34,051 bases of DNA from Chloroflexi bacterium RBG_13_51_18 (GCA_001796495.1 MGMR01000111.1:1-34051), one strand, 5' to 3'; counted from the first letter of the stretch, positions 15,446-24,675 are shown. The notes: a model not told the origin generated them from the letters alone. Numbers and translations: made by a program.

Positions 15446-16219
15446 ATGCTGCTTAAAAACAGGGTCGCTATCATCACCGGGGGTGCTAAGGGAATAGGGC
15501 GGGGCATTGCCCTTAAATTCGCTCAGGAGGGCTGCGATGTCGTGGTCAACGCGCTTCACATCGAGGGCGCGGAAAAAGTTGCCGGCGAGATTAAAGCTAT
15601 GGGGCGTAAATCGAGAGCAATCGCCGCTGATGTTGCTAAAAGCGCCCAGGTAAACGACATGGTGGCGAGGACTATCAAGGAATTCGGGAAAATAGATATC
15701 CTGGTAAATAACGCCGGGGGTGTATCCGGCGACTCCAAATTAGAGGACACCACCGACGAAGACTGGGCCAGGGTTATCGGCGTTAATCTAACCGGCCAGT
15801 TTTTATGCTGTCGGGCGGTAGTTCCCCACATGAAAAAGAACAAGTACGGTAAGATAATCAACGTTTCTTCTTTGGGCGCTATTCACCCGCCTGCGCCTAT
15901 CGTGCACTACCACTCGGCTAAGGGCGGGGTGCTGGGGCTGACGACCGACCTGGCTTTTGAGCTGGCCGCCTACAACATCACCGTCAACGCTATTTTACCG
16001 GGCCCGATACGTACGGAATTTTTCACGGAAATGTTGAAGAACATGACCGAAGAAGAGGGCAAGGCTTTCTTTAAAATGCTGGAAAATAAAGTGCCGATGC
16101 ATCGTATGGGCATGCCGGAAGAAATTGCCGGCGTGGCTTTATTCCTGGCTTCTGAACTTTCATCTTACGTCACCGGTGAAGCAATTAACGCCGGCGGAGG
16201 ACTCCCCCTGACACCGTAA
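15446..16219 (+). CDS. Short-chain dehydrogenase/reductase, FabG-like SDR
   Basis: This 257-residue classical SDR has GGAKGIGRGIA (about 12-22), the NNAGG motif, catalytic Ser in NVSSLGA and YHSAK, and ends in GEAINAGGGLPLTP. FabG-like members reduce 3-oxoacyl or cyclic ketone groups with NAD(P)H. GGGGAGG lies 6 bases before the ATG and an extended -10 promoter lies upstream. It stands alone on the plus strand, divergent from the SDR operon and converging with the flavoprotein gene 15 bases on. The substrate is unknown; neighbours suggest a catabolic cyclic or acyl compound. Confidence 0.92.
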   Translation: MLLKNRVAIITGGAKGIGRGIALKFAQEGCDVVVNALHIEGAEKVAGEIKAMGRKSRAIAADVAKSAQVNDMVARTIKEFGKIDILVNNAGGVSGDSKLEDTTDEDWARVIGVNLTGQFLCCRAVVPHMKKNKYGKIINVSSLGAIHPPAPIVHYHSAKGGVLGLTTDLAFELAAYNITVNAILPGPIRTEFFTEMLKNMTEEEGKAFFKMLENKVPMHRMGMPEEIAGVALFLASELSSYVTGEAINAGGGLPLTP

Positions 16220-16234
16220 GATATCCCCGACCCT

Positions 16235-17683
16235 TTACTTCCCGAGTAACTTCAAGGCGTTATTCCCGGCAATGCGCCCCGTATTCAAAGCAAAGGCTGA
16301 AGACAGCCCGGAGGCGCACTTTATGGGATAGCTGTCCCCGTACATGCCCCCCGCGTCGTACCCCGCCGCGTAAAGCCCGGGGATGACCGCCTCTAGTTTA
16401 TCTAAAACCTCGGCTTTTTCGTTGATTTTTATGCCCCCCATCGTCCCCAGGCAGATAGTGCGTGCTTTGACAGCGTAAAACTTTGGCGTCTTTATCGGAA
16501 AGAGGTATTGAGGGTCCTTGGCAAATAGCTCGTCGTAACGCTTTTCACAGCCTTCGTTATATTTTTCAATAGTCGCTTTCAAAACGTCGGGATTAACGCC
16601 TATTTTCCCGGCCAGTTCTTCCACGGAATCGGCGGCGAAAATCTCGGTCGTTCCTCTTTCCAGAGCGGTATTTAGTTCCCGATAAATATCAGTCGGTTTG
16701 CTGCCCGGCGGATTATTCATCATAGGATTCTTATCAATGCCTCTCTCCAGCATGCGCTGCACTACCGCATCGTTGAAGATGCTGTAGGTATAGCCCTCTT
16801 TATATCTGGCGGCGACGTTACCCACTGATGAATCATAAAATGTTACCGTCTCATCGCAGAAACGCTCCCCGCGCGGATTTACCCAGAGGTAAGGCTGGAT
16901 TGCAGCCATTTCGATTTGATTGCCCAAGGCGAACTCCGGCCCCATCGGCCCGGCGCGGTATAGCTCCAGAAGGCTTTTGCCTTCTTCCGCTGCCCCCATT
17001 TCCCACGCCATGCGGATGCCATCGCCCATCTTATCGACATTGCCTACCGGCACCAGGTTTACATCCAGGTCAAACCCGGTATACTTTTTAATCCACTCTT
17101 TGTTATTCAAATAACCGCCGCTGGCTATGATAACTGCTTTGGTACTTACCGGCACGTCTTCTCCATCCACTTCCGCTATAACGCCCCTGATGCTTTCACC
17201 CTGCTTCACGATTCTCTTGACCGGCGTCGCCAGCCTTAACTCTACCCCTTTTTCTTTAGCTTTGGTGGTGAGGGCTTTGACCACCGCCTCTCCCTTACCC
17301 TTGACTACATGGTATGTCCGGGGTGAATCCGGCATATTAATCGTGGCGTCAATAAAGACAACGCCCTGCTGCTGCAGCCAGCCGATGGTGGCGCCAGACT
17401 CATTCACGACAGCTCTCACCAGTCGTGGGTTGGCTATCCAGTGACTGAATTCCATGATATTTTTAAAAGCCTCGTCCCTGCTGTAGGTGATATATCTTTC
17501 GCGTTGCATGGCGCTTTCCACGGCAAAAATGCCCTCGAAGAAGTTAGCGGTGCCGCCCGGCGAACGCTGTTTCTCAAAGACGGTTACTTTAGCCCCTCCG
17601 TCCGCCGCGGTCAAAGCCGCCGCCAGCCCTGCCGCCCCAGACCCAATTACTACAACATCGGTCTCTGCGGGTAGATTATTCAT
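16235..17683 (-). CDS. FAD-binding reductase, flavocytochrome c / 3-ketosteroid dehydrogenase fold
   Basis: The 482-residue protein has an N-terminal FAD motif VVVIGSGAAGLAAAL (about 10-24), EKQRSPGGTANFFEG, and a C-terminal FAD-closing segment TMGGIKI (414-420) followed by GLYAAGYDAGG and GRIAGNNA. This build is shared by soluble fumarate reductases, urocanate reductases and 3-ketosteroid dehydrogenases. In fumarate reductase two His precede TMGG and help bind the substrate. Here they are Leu412-Gly413, so fumarate is unlikely. No heme or FMN domain is fused and no signal peptide is seen, so it is cytoplasmic. It is 31 bases behind the Fe-S/GltD fusion gene and may take electrons from it to reduce an enoyl or ring double bond. 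Confidence 0.88.
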   Translation of the reverse strand: MNNLPAETDVVVIGSGAAGLAAALTAADGGAKVTVFEKQRSPGGTANFFEGIFAVESAMQRERYITYSRDEAFKNIMEFSHWIANPRLVRAVVNESGATIGWLQQQGVVFIDATINMPDSPRTYHVVKGKGEAVVKALTTKAKEKGVELRLATPVKRIVKQGESIRGVIAEVDGEDVPVSTKAVIIASGGYLNNKEWIKKYTGFDLDVNLVPVGNVDKMGDGIRMAWEMGAAEEGKSLLELYRAGPMGPEFALGNQIEMAAIQPYLWVNPRGERFCDETVTFYDSSVGNVAARYKEGYTYSIFNDAVVQRMLERGIDKNPMMNNPPGSKPTDIYRELNTALERGTTEIFAADSVEELAGKIGVNPDVLKATIEKYNEGCEKRYDELFAKDPQYLFPIKTPKFYAVKARTICLGTMGGIKINEKAEVLDKLEAVIPGLYAAGYDAGGMYGDSYPIKCASGLSSAFALNTGRIAGNNALKLLGK

Positions 17684-17714
17684 GGTGTATCTCCTTTCAA
17701 TAAAGAAAGCTGAT

Positions 17715-19808
17715 TTAATAGCTGCTCCAGAACTTGACCGGCGTTATTTTAAGTCGCAAATCGCATTGCAGGCAACGTTTCGCTTCACACTCTACTACTT
17801 TTTCGTCCGGGTCCGCCACTACTTTACAGAAGCTCTCTAGTCTCTCTTCGACAGAGACGTAGGCGTCTTCGCAGCGCTCCAGGGAAGCAAAACCTTCCTG
17901 CCGCCCGATATTTTTCTCCGGCTCGGTTGGCGGCGCCAGTTTCTCGTCGATGTCGCTACTCCCGCCGAGGTACCTGTCCAGGTCGGCGGCCGCTTTCCTG
18001 CCGGAAGCGATGGCTTTGATGACGGAGGATGTGCCATTGACCGCGTCCCCGGCGGCAAAAACACTTTCCCGGCTGGTCATACGAGTGAATATATCTACCT
18101 CGATTAGGTTGCCGGCGACCGTATTCAGTCCAAAGCCCTCCGGTATGTCCGGCCGCTGCCCGATGGCGAATATCACGGTATCGGCTTCGATGGCATGCTG
18201 TGAATCTTCACGGGTCTCTATTTGCGGATTTTTATCTTCATCGAAGGTCAGCGAAACGACTTCGAGGCACTCAACGCCGGTGATTTTCCCGTTTTCCGTT
18301 AAAATACGGGTGAAGGTCCGGGCGGGGTAAATACATACGCCTTCTTCTTCGCCCTGCTTTATTTCATCGCTCGCTGCCGGCATTGTTTCCATGGATTCCA
18401 GGCAGGCCAGCTTCACTGCCGCCCCCAGCCTCCGTACCGCCCGGGCGCAGTCGAAAGCTACGTTGCCTCCTCCCAGTACCAGAGCATTTTTACCGATTTC
18501 CACCTTCTTCCCCAGGTTGATATCTCTTAGAAAGTCTACTCCGATCAATACCCCGATGTTATCGGCGCCGGGAATCTTCAATTTTTGCCCTTTGTGCGTT
18601 CCCAGCGCGGCGACGACGCCGTGATAGCCTTCTTCAAAAAGCCTGTCTATGGATTCGATGCGAGCACTTGTTTTAATCTCGACGCCCATATTTTCCACGT
18701 ATTTTATCTCTCTAGCGAGCACTTCGCGGGGCAGGCGGTATTCCGGGATACCGGCACGCAGCATGCCCCCGGAAAAAGGCAATGCCTCGAATACCGTAAC
18801 ACTATGTCCCTGTAAAGCCATGTAATAAGCGGCGGTAAGTCCCGCTGGTCCCGCGCCGATGACCGCTACCTTTTTATCAGTGTTGGGTTTTTTGTTGGAT
18901 TTTATCCCGCTGCCATCGTGTTCCGCCGCGTAGCGCTTCAGCTCTCTGATTGAAACCGACCGGTTGACTTCCCCACGACGGCACACGTCCTCGCAGGGGC
19001 GGTCGCACACGTAGCCCAGTACACCGGGAAAGGGCACTTTTTCCCTGATAACCGCCGCAGCGGAGGCGTAATCTTTCTCACTAATGAAGCGCAGATAGCG
19101 GGGCACATCTATTTCCGCCGGACAGGTATAGCGACAGGGCAGGAGAGCGTGCTTTCTGTTTTTACCCTTGGTCAGGTCTTCCTTGTCCATGATGGCCCCG
19201 CTGGGGCAGACCTCCGCGCAGGCCCCGCAGAAGCGGCAGCCGGCGTCCGCCAGCGGCAGCCCGTTTTCCGTCCCGATGTACCTCTCCCCGCCTTTTGTTT
19301 TCTCGATGAGTATGCCCACCCCCCGCAAGTCCTTGCAGGCCCGTATGCAGCGGGTGCACATGACGCATTTATTGGGATCGATGGTGAAGAGGGGATTGCT
19401 GTTGTCCACGGCGAAAAGCCGCGCCGGGCCGGTGGGCTTGTATTCCTCTTCGCTGATATACTGCTTGAGCGACTGAAGTTCACAGTTAAGGTACTTGATA
19501 CAGGTGCCGCAGTCGGCAGGATGCCCGGTGAGTATTTTTTCCATGGCCTGCCGCCGCGCCTCGGCGATTCTTTTTGATTTTGTCCTGACCGCCATCCCGT
19601 CAGCGGCCAGCGTTGTGCAGGAAATTATTAAATCGTCGTTCCCCTCCACCTCCACCACGCAAAGCCCGCAGTCGCCGGTCGTTCCGAGGTCGGGATGATA
19701 GCATAGATAAGGGATATAAATCCCCGAGTCTAAAGAAACTTCCAGGACGCTTTTACCCGGTTTTGTCTCTACATCGCGTCCGTCTATATTGAGCTTTATG
19801 GTTTCCAA
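17715..19808 (-). CDS. Fused 2Fe-2S / 4Fe-4S / GltD-like FAD-NAD(P)H oxidoreductase
   Basis: Starting at TTG 19808 gives 697 residues and places ETIKLNIDG at the start. The TTG follows AAAGAG, and the longer frame would overlap the promoter. Domains in order: 2Fe-2S ferredoxin (C36, C47, C50, C64); NuoG-type His-Cys3 cluster (H96, C100, C103, C109); two 4Fe-4S clusters (C148-C151-C154-C158 and C191-C194-C197-C201); then a GltD/glutamate-synthase-small-subunit domain with extra Cys (C225, C229, C268, C272, C276), FAD motif VAVIGAGPAGLTAA (314-327) and NAD(P)H motif ALVLGGGNVAFD. A late CxxC is near the end. Such proteins move electrons between NAD(P)H and ferredoxin-like partners; the redox partner here may be the flavoprotein downstream. 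The NuoG/GltD-type fusion is known in anaerobes. Family call is firm, partner inferred. Confidence 0.88.
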   Translation of the reverse strand: METIKLNIDGRDVETKPGKSVLEVSLDSGIYIPYLCYHPDLGTTGDCGLCVVEVEGNDDLIISCTTLAADGMAVRTKSKRIAEARRQAMEKILTGHPADCGTCIKYLNCELQSLKQYISEEEYKPTGPARLFAVDNSNPLFTIDPNKCVMCTRCIRACKDLRGVGILIEKTKGGERYIGTENGLPLADAGCRFCGACAEVCPSGAIMDKEDLTKGKNRKHALLPCRYTCPAEIDVPRYLRFISEKDYASAAAVIREKVPFPGVLGYVCDRPCEDVCRRGEVNRSVSIRELKRYAAEHDGSGIKSNKKPNTDKKVAVIGAGPAGLTAAYYMALQGHSVTVFEALPFSGGMLRAGIPEYRLPREVLAREIKYVENMGVEIKTSARIESIDRLFEEGYHGVVAALGTHKGQKLKIPGADNIGVLIGVDFLRDINLGKKVEIGKNALVLGGGNVAFDCARAVRRLGAAVKLACLESMETMPAASDEIKQGEEEGVCIYPARTFTRILTENGKITGVECLEVVSLTFDEDKNPQIETREDSQHAIEADTVIFAIGQRPDIPEGFGLNTVAGNLIEVDIFTRMTSRESVFAAGDAVNGTSSVIKAIASGRKAAADLDRYLGGSSDIDEKLAPPTEPEKNIGRQEGFASLERCEDAYVSVEERLESFCKVVADPDEKVVECEAKRCLQCDLRLKITPVKFWSSY

Positions 19809-19851
19809 AAAACACTCTTTAAGTAAAAACGAGTATAGAGGTCTACACGCA

Positions 19852-19880
19852 ATTATAGTATATGAACAAGGGGGTGGCAA
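19852..19880 (-). promoter_or_regulatory. Sigma70 promoter of the Fe-S/GltD fusion gene
   Basis: On the minus strand TTGCCA (19880-19875), 17 bases and a perfect TATAAT (19857-19852). The predicted start near 19845 gives a leader of about 37 bases before TTG 19808. It lies only 28 bases after the livF stop, with no terminator between. Confidence 0.72.
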
Positions 19881-19907
19881 ATCAGAACAGGAGGCAAGGG
19901 AGGATAA

Positions 19908-20612
19908 TTATAATCCCAGGTAAGCTTTCTTGATATGTTCGCTGGCCAGGCAGGTAGCGCAGTCGCCTTCCATGACAACCCGCCCGTTTTCCAGCACGTA
20001 AGCCCTATCCGATATCTCCAGGGTGTGCCTTACATTCTGCTCGATAAGCAAAATCGTAATGCCCTGGTCGCGTAAAGATTTTATAATATCAAAGACCTCA
20101 AGGACTACCATCGGCGCCAGGCCGTTTGAAGGCTCGTCGATAATACACAATTTAGGTTCAGACATCAGACCCCGCCCCATGGCCAACATCTGCTGTTCGC
20201 CGCCGCTTAACGTCCGGGCTAATTGATGCCCTCTCTCTTTTAATCTGGGGAATATCTGGAAAACATGCTCCAGCGTTTTTCCTTTGTTTTTCCAGGCATT
20301 TCTGGGATATGCTCCAATCTCGAGGTTTTCCAGGACGTTCATATCCGTAAAAAGCCTTCTGCCCTCGGGAATATGAGAAATACCCATTTCCGAAATAACG
20401 TGAGACGGCAGGTTTTCAATTGGATGGTCCAGGAACTTGATACTGCCGGAGGTTGCCCGTAATAATCCGGTTACGGTACGGACCAGGGTCGATTTCCCGG
20501 CCCCGTTGGAGCCGATGAGAGCTACAATCTCACCCTTATTGACCTTGAGACTTACGTCCCAGAGTACCTGTATACTGCCGTAAAAGGCATTTAAATTATT
20601 AATCTCCAGCAT
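19908..20612 (-). CDS. livF: Branched-chain amino acid-type ABC importer ATPase, LivF
   Basis: This 234-residue ATPase has Walker A GSNGAGKST, signature LSGGEQQ and Walker B LCIIDEPSNGL, all canonical for LivF. It pairs with LivG under the LivH/LivM permeases and powers uptake of the ligand held by LivK. The gene overlaps the end of livG by 14 bases, which supports translational coupling. It is the last gene of the cassette. No hairpin terminator follows it, so transcripts may run into the downstream redox genes. Confidence 0.95.
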   Translation of the reverse strand: MLEINNLNAFYGSIQVLWDVSLKVNKGEIVALIGSNGAGKSTLVRTVTGLLRATSGSIKFLDHPIENLPSHVISEMGISHIPEGRRLFTDMNVLENLEIGAYPRNAWKNKGKTLEHVFQIFPRLKERGHQLARTLSGGEQQMLAMGRGLMSEPKLCIIDEPSNGLAPMVVLEVFDIIKSLRDQGITILLIEQNVRHTLEISDRAYVLENGRVVMEGDCATCLASEHIKKAYLGL

Positions 20613-21336
20613 CTGATGCCTCTCCCAGATATACCTCGATGACGGTTTTACTGTTGGCTACTTCCTGGGGAGTCCCGTCCCCGATTTTCTTGCCGTGATG
20701 CAGAACGATAATCCTATCACAAATGCCCATGATAGCTTTCATAACGTGCTCTATCATGACGACCGTGACACCTCTTTTTTGTATCTTCTTTACCAGTTCC
20801 ATCGCCTCCAGAAGCTCGGTCTGGTTAAGGCCGGCCATTATTTCGTCCAGCAGTAATAAAGCCGGCCGGGTGGCCAGAGCCCTGGCTACTTCCAGCCTTT
20901 TCTGGCTTGATAGCGTCAGGTCTTTGGCCGGTGCGCTAGCAACATCTGATAATCCCACGAATTCCAGTAATTCGATAGCTTCTTTGGTTGCTTCCATCGT
21001 TGAAAGCCTGTTCAAAGGCCCAAAAAGCGAACCTATCCGCACATTCTCAATTGCCGGCAGACTGCCAAATATTTTGACGGTTTGAAAAGTCCTGGCTATA
21101 CCCAGCCGGCAGATCTGGTATGGTTTGAGTCCGTTTATTCGTTTACCTTTTAACAATATTTCACCGGGCTTGGGCTCAAGCGCCGCAGATATTAAGTTAA
21201 ACAGGGTAGTTTTGCCGGCTCCGTTGGGGCCAATCAGGCCTACTATCTCTCCCTCGTCGACATAAAAATCGACATCAGAGACCGCGGCAAGGCCGCCGAA
21301 GTGTATGCTGACCCCTTTACCTTCAAGTAAGTGCAT
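20599..21336 (-). CDS. livG: Branched-chain amino acid-type ABC importer ATPase, LivG
   Basis: This 245-residue ATPase starts at ATG 21336 (MHLLEGKGVSIHFGGL). A longer in-frame start at 21384 would overlap livM deeply and gives no family similarity. Walker A is GPNGAGKTT and Walker B is LLLLDEIMAGL. The signature is LTLSSQKRLE instead of the usual LPYGQQRRLE form, a variation seen in some LivG subfamilies. It forms the heterodimer with LivF. The start overlaps the end of livM by 14 bases. Confidence 0.93.
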   Translation of the reverse strand: MHLLEGKGVSIHFGGLAAVSDVDFYVDEGEIVGLIGPNGAGKTTLFNLISAALEPKPGEILLKGKRINGLKPYQICRLGIARTFQTVKIFGSLPAIENVRIGSLFGPLNRLSTMEATKEAIELLEFVGLSDVASAPAKDLTLSSQKRLEVARALATRPALLLLDEIMAGLNQTELLEAMELVKKIQKRGVTVVMIEHVMKAIMGICDRIIVLHHGKKIGDGTPQEVANSKTVIEVYLGEASDAGD

Positions 21337-22336
21337 TTTTCTTTCTCGCAATCCGGGCGCGTATTTTATCCACCAAGCCTGCAAGACCGTCAGGCAAATA
21401 TAATATGACCGCTATCAGTACTATGCCGAAGGCAAGTTTGTAGACGTACGGGAACTCGGTCAGCAGCTTTTCCTCCAGGTAAGCAAAGATGACGGACCCC
21501 AGAACAGGGCCGTAAAAATATCTCATGCCGCCGAAGATAGCCATCAACACCGGTAAGAAAGAACGGAACAGGTCGAACGCGCTGTAAGGATCGATGTAGG
21601 TCCACTTCATCGTCATGATGGCTCCCGCCATGCCCATGAAAAAAGCGGTGATAGCAAATACGATGACTTTTACCCCGGTTACATTAATTCCCATATGGGC
21701 GGCGGCCTCTTCATTCTGGCCGATGCTCTGTAACGCCAGCCCGAATTTAGAACGCTTGATAATAAAAGCCGTGATCAATAATAAAATAAAGATACCGAGC
21801 ATGACGTAATAAATAGTGTCATTACCAGCTGCCACGACAAATCTGCCGCGCGTGCCGGTGAATTTTATCTCGTACCACAGGAGAAGATTGGTAATCAACA
21901 GAACCAGACCGAAGGTAAACATGATAAAATATGTGCCTTTGAGCCGCAGGGTTAAAGCGCCGACTATCATCGCCAGCACAAAACTTAATATCCCGCCTAA
22001 CAATACTACCGCTAGCAGAGGTATATCTTTTCCCAGAACAGCGGAGGTATATATGCCCACACCGAAGAAGGCTGCCGGCGCCAGGGATATGTATCCGGTG
22101 GGACCGGAGAAGAGAGCCCAGCTTACCGTCAACACGAGATACATTAAAATGGTGGTCACCATAATATAGGAATATGTAGGCCCGTAATTGGGAAGCGTAA
22201 AAAGGATAACCAGCATTACTACGACCAACCCTGAAAAGAGCCACATTTTGCTTTTGTTTTTCTGCAGTGACCGTTCAACAAACCAGCCTAAATAGACCAG
22301 GGCCAGCATGTTGATAATAACCATTAAATCTGACAT
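21323..22336 (-). CDS. livM: Branched-chain amino acid-type ABC permease, LivM
   Basis: The 337-residue protein is hydrophobic with about nine to ten membrane segments. It has the LivM hallmarks GPTGYISLAPAAFFGVGIYTSA and, near the C-terminus, MAIFGGMRYFYGPVLGSVI, a member of the GGxG-G family loop that contacts the ATPases. With LivH it forms the membrane channel. The start is preceded by AAAGGTAAAAAT. It lies 35 bases after livH and overlaps livG. Confidence 0.94.
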   Translation of the reverse strand: MSDLMVIINMLALVYLGWFVERSLQKNKSKMWLFSGLVVVMLVILFTLPNYGPTYSYIMVTTILMYLVLTVSWALFSGPTGYISLAPAAFFGVGIYTSAVLGKDIPLLAVVLLGGILSFVLAMIVGALTLRLKGTYFIMFTFGLVLLITNLLLWYEIKFTGTRGRFVVAAGNDTIYYVMLGIFILLLITAFIIKRSKFGLALQSIGQNEEAAAHMGINVTGVKVIVFAITAFFMGMAGAIMTMKWTYIDPYSAFDLFRSFLPVLMAIFGGMRYFYGPVLGSVIFAYLEEKLLTEFPYVYKLAFGIVLIAVILYLPDGLAGLVDKIRARIARKKNALT

Positions 22337-22371
22337 ATTTTTACCTTTTGGTCTGTTTTAGTATAACTCAC

Positions 22372-23238
22372 TTACTTGCCCAGCAGACCCTTGGGTCTGA
22401 CTAATAGCAAAATAACAAAAATAGCATAATAAGCTACTACGGTTAAGCCGGGTTCGATGAAAGAGACGATGCTGCCGATGATGCCCAGCAGAAACCCGCC
22501 GATGAAGCTGCCGGGGATGCTGCCCAGTCCCCCGAGGACTACCACAATAATAGCGACAGTAAGATATTCAATGCCCATAGCAGCGTTGACGGGATAGCAC
22601 ATGCTGACAAGCACGCCGGCGATGCCGGCCATGGCGGCGCCCAGCCCGAAGCATATAGCCAGCACCATGTTGATGTTCACCCCCATCAGTCCGGCTGTAG
22701 CTGGGTCTTGAGCGGCGGCCCGGATTGCTTTACCTATTTTGGTGCGGGATAAGAATATATAGAAAGCCACCCCTATGGCAAGCGCAAAACCCAGGGTAAC
22801 CAGTCGCCTGGCGCCAAAGAGCGCTCCGCCGATACTGACTGTGTCCATCAGATAGCTATACCCTCTTATTTCCGGTCCCCAGGCCATAAAGGCAAGATTA
22901 GAAATGACATACATAAGACCGAAAGACGCCAGCATGGAGGTGCTTTCAAAAATACCTTGATTTGTCGATGAGCTAAGGAGTTTCCTGAACATCGTCCGGT
23001 GTATTAAAAATCCAAGAACAAAAGTAATCGGCCCGCAAATAGCTACGGCTATCAGCGGGCTAATATCAAATACCGTGTATAGTGTCCAGGTACTCAACGC
23101 GCCGAGCATGATAAACTCGCCGTGGGCGAGATTCAATACGCGGGCAACCCCATACTGTAGGCTCATGCCCATGGCAATCAGGGCATAAAGTCCGCCCAGC
23201 AGCAAACCGGCGATGACTACATCAAGGAATTTTTCCAT
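22372..23238 (-). CDS. livH: Branched-chain amino acid-type ABC permease, LivH
   Basis: The 288-residue protein is a membrane permease with about eight segments. It shows the LivH motifs GLLLGGLYALIAMGMSL and YGVARVLNLAHGEFIMLGA near the N-terminus, then AAAQDPATAGLMGVN, and VVVLGGLGSIPGSFIGGFLLGI as the ATPase-contact loop. The ribosome-binding site is weak (AGAAGCG). A large inverted repeat sits in the 155-base gap before it, which may lower permease synthesis relative to LivK. Confidence 0.94.
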   Translation of the reverse strand: MEKFLDVVIAGLLLGGLYALIAMGMSLQYGVARVLNLAHGEFIMLGALSTWTLYTVFDISPLIAVAICGPITFVLGFLIHRTMFRKLLSSSTNQGIFESTSMLASFGLMYVISNLAFMAWGPEIRGYSYLMDTVSIGGALFGARRLVTLGFALAIGVAFYIFLSRTKIGKAIRAAAQDPATAGLMGVNINMVLAICFGLGAAMAGIAGVLVSMCYPVNAAMGIEYLTVAIIVVVLGGLGSIPGSFIGGFLLGIIGSIVSFIEPGLTVVAYYAIFVILLLVRPKGLLGK

Positions 23239-23276
23239 ATACGCTTCTATTATCTATAATAAAACAAACTATACGG

Positions 23277-23354
23277 GCAGGCTGTCTAGAGGTAGATAAG
23301 CTTTTTCTCAAGGGAATTACACTCTTGAGAGCGTTATCCCTTTAGACAGCCTGC
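23277..23354 (-). promoter_or_regulatory. Large inverted repeat between livK and livH (attenuator/processing hairpin)
   Basis: Arm GCAGGCTGTCTA...GATAA (23277-23299) pairs with 23334-23354 with one mismatch and a 2-base bulge. A second small hairpin TCTCAAG/CTTGAGA (23306-23312, 23324-23330) fits inside the loop. The minus-strand RNA would have a 20-bp branched stem, followed by T-rich but broken sequence (CCCGTATAGTTTGTTTTATT). A leaky terminator or mRNA-stabilising hairpin that keeps livK above the permease genes is likely. Confidence 0.7.
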
Positions 23355-23393
23355 TTTCTATTTTTGTATTTACCTTATTGTACTATTTTATTT

Positions 23394-24626
23394 TCACTTT
23401 GGCCACGGTGGCTTGGGATAAACCCATTCGGCGGTAGCTTTATCAAAAGGCCCTACCACTTCATAAATGCCGTTTATCCACTGTCCCACTTCGCCGGGAT
23501 GGGTCTCTCTATTCATGAGCCCGTTCTCAAACCAGGTTTCGCCGAGCACCGTTTGGAGGTGCTGGGTAGCCAGGATATCTCTAATCTTCGTGTTGTCGAG
23601 AGATCCGGCTGTCTCGATAGCGGCTCTCCACATATCCAGGCCGGCCCAGTAGAACGCATGGCCCCACCAGTCGTTGGAGTCTTCAGGCTTGCCGGTATAG
23701 AGTTTATCCGCTAACTCGTTAAGAGCGGGAGAGGATTTCCGGTTCCAGCTGGCCCAGCCCATGACGCCTTCAACCATCGGGCCGAAAGCGGTATGGAAGA
23801 ACCCGAAGTTGATGCCGGGGCCGCCCAGCCATACCTTGGGATTGTAATCAAGCTCGATTGACGTGCCGACTGCCGGGAAGACCTGGTCCGGATAGGCAAA
23901 GCACAGGAAGGCATCCGCGCCGGAAGCCTTAGCTTCCTTGATGACCGGTGAAAGGTCTTTGATATCCGGCGGGACGGCTTTTGCGCCGAGAATCTGGATT
24001 CCCTTCTTGCCTAACTCAACACCGGCTACGCCGTTGTATTCGACGCCATGCAGGTCAGCAATATACATGATATAGGCCGATTTGCAGCCTTTTGAAGCTA
24101 GCATATCAGCCAGCACCGGCATCTCATACCAATCCGAGAAGCTCAAGGTTACGAAAACATAGGGCATGCCGGGCAGCAGTTCTTTAAGGCTCGAAGCGCC
24201 GCCTTCCATCGTTATCAATACATAATTGTATCTGTTGGCAATAGGCGCCTGGGCGTAAATAAACGAAGTGCCGCCGCCGCCCCAGATGAAATCAACTTTA
24301 TCTTCAAGAATCAGTTTCTCTGTGAGTTGTGCCATCGTAGCCGGGTCGCTTTTATCATCGTAAATCTTCAGCTCGATGGGCAGTTTCTTACCGTATTCCT
24401 CCACATAGATACCGCCCTCCGCATTTACCTCCGCAACCCATGTTTCATAAACGGGCCGGAATGCAGAGTCGTCGATAATCGCTATTGGGCCGGAAAGAGA
24501 CCTGGACATGCCAACAACGATTTTATCCTTATCGGCTTTCCCTCCGCAGCCGGCAAAAACCGATGTAAGGATAAGGATCAAACAAATGGTTAGTGGTATC
24601 GTAAATGCTAATATCTTTTTCCACAT
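23394..24626 (-). CDS. livK: Liv-type substrate-binding lipoprotein
   Basis: This 410-residue protein begins with a positively charged, hydrophobic signal peptide and a lipobox-like VFAGC, so Cys near residue 27 would be lipidated. The mature part is the type-1 periplasmic-binding fold of Leu/Ile/Val-family receptors (GMSRSLSGPIA, IELKIYDDKSDPATMAQLTEKLI). The amino-acid-binding pocket residues cannot be assigned by eye. Liv-type systems also import aromatic or carboxylic acids and amides, so the ligand stays open. AAAGGAGAGGCAGATT precedes the ATG. It is the first gene of the livKHMGF cassette and is separated from livH by a hairpin. Confidence 0.93.
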   Translation of the reverse strand: MWKKILAFTIPLTICLILILTSVFAGCGGKADKDKIVVGMSRSLSGPIAIIDDSAFRPVYETWVAEVNAEGGIYVEEYGKKLPIELKIYDDKSDPATMAQLTEKLILEDKVDFIWGGGGTSFIYAQAPIANRYNYVLITMEGGASSLKELLPGMPYVFVTLSFSDWYEMPVLADMLASKGCKSAYIMYIADLHGVEYNGVAGVELGKKGIQILGAKAVPPDIKDLSPVIKEAKASGADAFLCFAYPDQVFPAVGTSIELDYNPKVWLGGPGINFGFFHTAFGPMVEGVMGWASWNRKSSPALNELADKLYTGKPEDSNDWWGHAFYWAGLDMWRAAIETAGSLDNTKIRDILATQHLQTVLGETWFENGLMNRETHPGEVGQWINGIYEVVGPFDKATAEWVYPKPPWPK

Positions 24627-24675
24627 AATCTGCCTCTCCTTTAAATGCGCAATTTATACCCGGGTCTTCCATTTT

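Noticed and set aside
20599..21336. LivG inactivated because its signature lacks the usual Gly (LTLSSQ)
   Set aside because: Walker A and B are intact and such signature variants occur in LivG subfamilies; the cassette is otherwise complete.
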